Below are positions 63,381 to 64,000 of a stretch of DNA of 64,000 nucleotides, piece after piece. Origin of the DNA: Bipolaris cookei (Eukaryota; Ascomycota; Dothideomycetes; Pleosporales; Pleosporaceae); the NCBI GenBank assembly GCA_002286855.1, contig NRSV01000044.1, positions 248,001-312,000 on the forward strand, in the 5' to 3' direction. The translations under genes were made by a program, and so were the position numbers. The notes beneath the pieces are model-generated. The model ran no database searches. It was not told the origin of the DNA and was given only the letters and a program-made list of their open reading frames with translations. Numbering within the stretch: the stretch's first letter is position 1; each line of letters opens with the position of its first letter.

Positions 63381-64000
63381 AGAATACTGCAAGGTCGGTC
63401 GTGGTCATCTTACCATTGTGCGCTGGTAGTTGGAAGAATCTCGTTGTATGGTCAGTAAGAACATAGGCCCTGATCACTTCGATGACGCGACTGCACGGAC
63501 CGACGCCAAGCACGGACGTTTTCGCAAACAGCTAATAAAATCCTCGCTTCCAGCCACTTCGTCCAACCACCCACATCTACATGACAATATAAAATTTCAC
63601 GAGGCACCTACGTCTCTCCAACTTCCGCACATCTCCGTTTACCTAGCTTTCGGAGGCGCCGCCTTCCTTTTTTTCCCACTGTTGTTCTTTCCTTGACCCG
63701 TCTTTCTTTTGTTCCATCCATTGACGAAACTTTCGATCATTTCCACCCACCATAGACCGACCTACGCATATCGATCATATCCGCTTCGCCCTGTTGATGC
63801 GCTATTCATTGCGTCTGGGACGCATGGTCTGAAGACCAATGGATTCCATATCCATAAGGTGTAGCATCATTCACTGGTTTGGCCCCCAGATGCATGATGC
63901 GAACCTCAACAAGTCTCAACCCTAGACGGTTAGGCCTAGCCAGTCTTCTGTTGTTCATGGCAGAGCATCAAACTCAGGAGACGTCCCGCAGAGAGTCTGG
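63381..64000. other. Gene-free right end
   Basis: Promoter side of the EF-hand gene. I see no further gene or repeat. Confidence 0.5.

Overview
The window is filamentous-fungal nuclear DNA, most likely from a Dothideomycete of the Pleosporales type. The support is short 45-60 nt GT..AG introns with CTRAY branch sites, an Alt a 1-like secreted protein, HET and DUF6594 proteins, samB, and many transposons carrying RIP-like C-to-T stop codons. The species is an inference.

Layout. 1-7.7 kb: transposon-rich, with three pogo/Fot1-like DNA transposons and two solo LTRs around one Alt a 1-like gene. 7.7-19.6 kb: ordinary genes, namely a DUF6594 membrane protein, two small unknown proteins, a caspase-fold protein, a tRNA-Ser(CGA), mitochondrial KGD2 and an MFS transporter. 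20.6-50.4 kb: a nearly continuous graveyard of nested transposons (pogo/Fot1 families, Tad1-type LINE, hAT, copia, Ty3/gypsy, MULE, foldback MITEs, solo LTRs) and one 948-base assembly gap. In its middle sits a three-exon gene for a 60-residue secreted peptide with six cysteines. 50.8-63.4 kb: gene-dense housekeeping DNA with a HET-domain protein, samB (MYND finger), a CorA-like transporter, a GDA1-type nucleoside diphosphatase and an EF-hand protein.

The pogo-like elements fall into three families here. Pogo-A is at 1-855, 37689-40022 and 48572-50364. Pogo-B is at 2939-5019 and 40025-42117. Pogo-C is at 5101-7426, 20917 into the gap, and 31903-33748. All have TA target duplications. Only the Pogo-B copy at 40025-42117 looks undamaged, with an unbroken 616-residue DD35D transposase between perfect 44-bp inverted repeats. 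Every other copy with visible coding sequence has stop codons, frameshifts or deletions, many of the stops explained by CAG/CAA or TGG mutating to stops.

The genes do not form a pathway. The contrast is one of compartments: conserved metabolic and trafficking genes in clean DNA, and secreted-protein genes beside or inside repeats, as in effector compartments of plant-associated fungi. Exon models come from splice signals and reading-frame arithmetic only.
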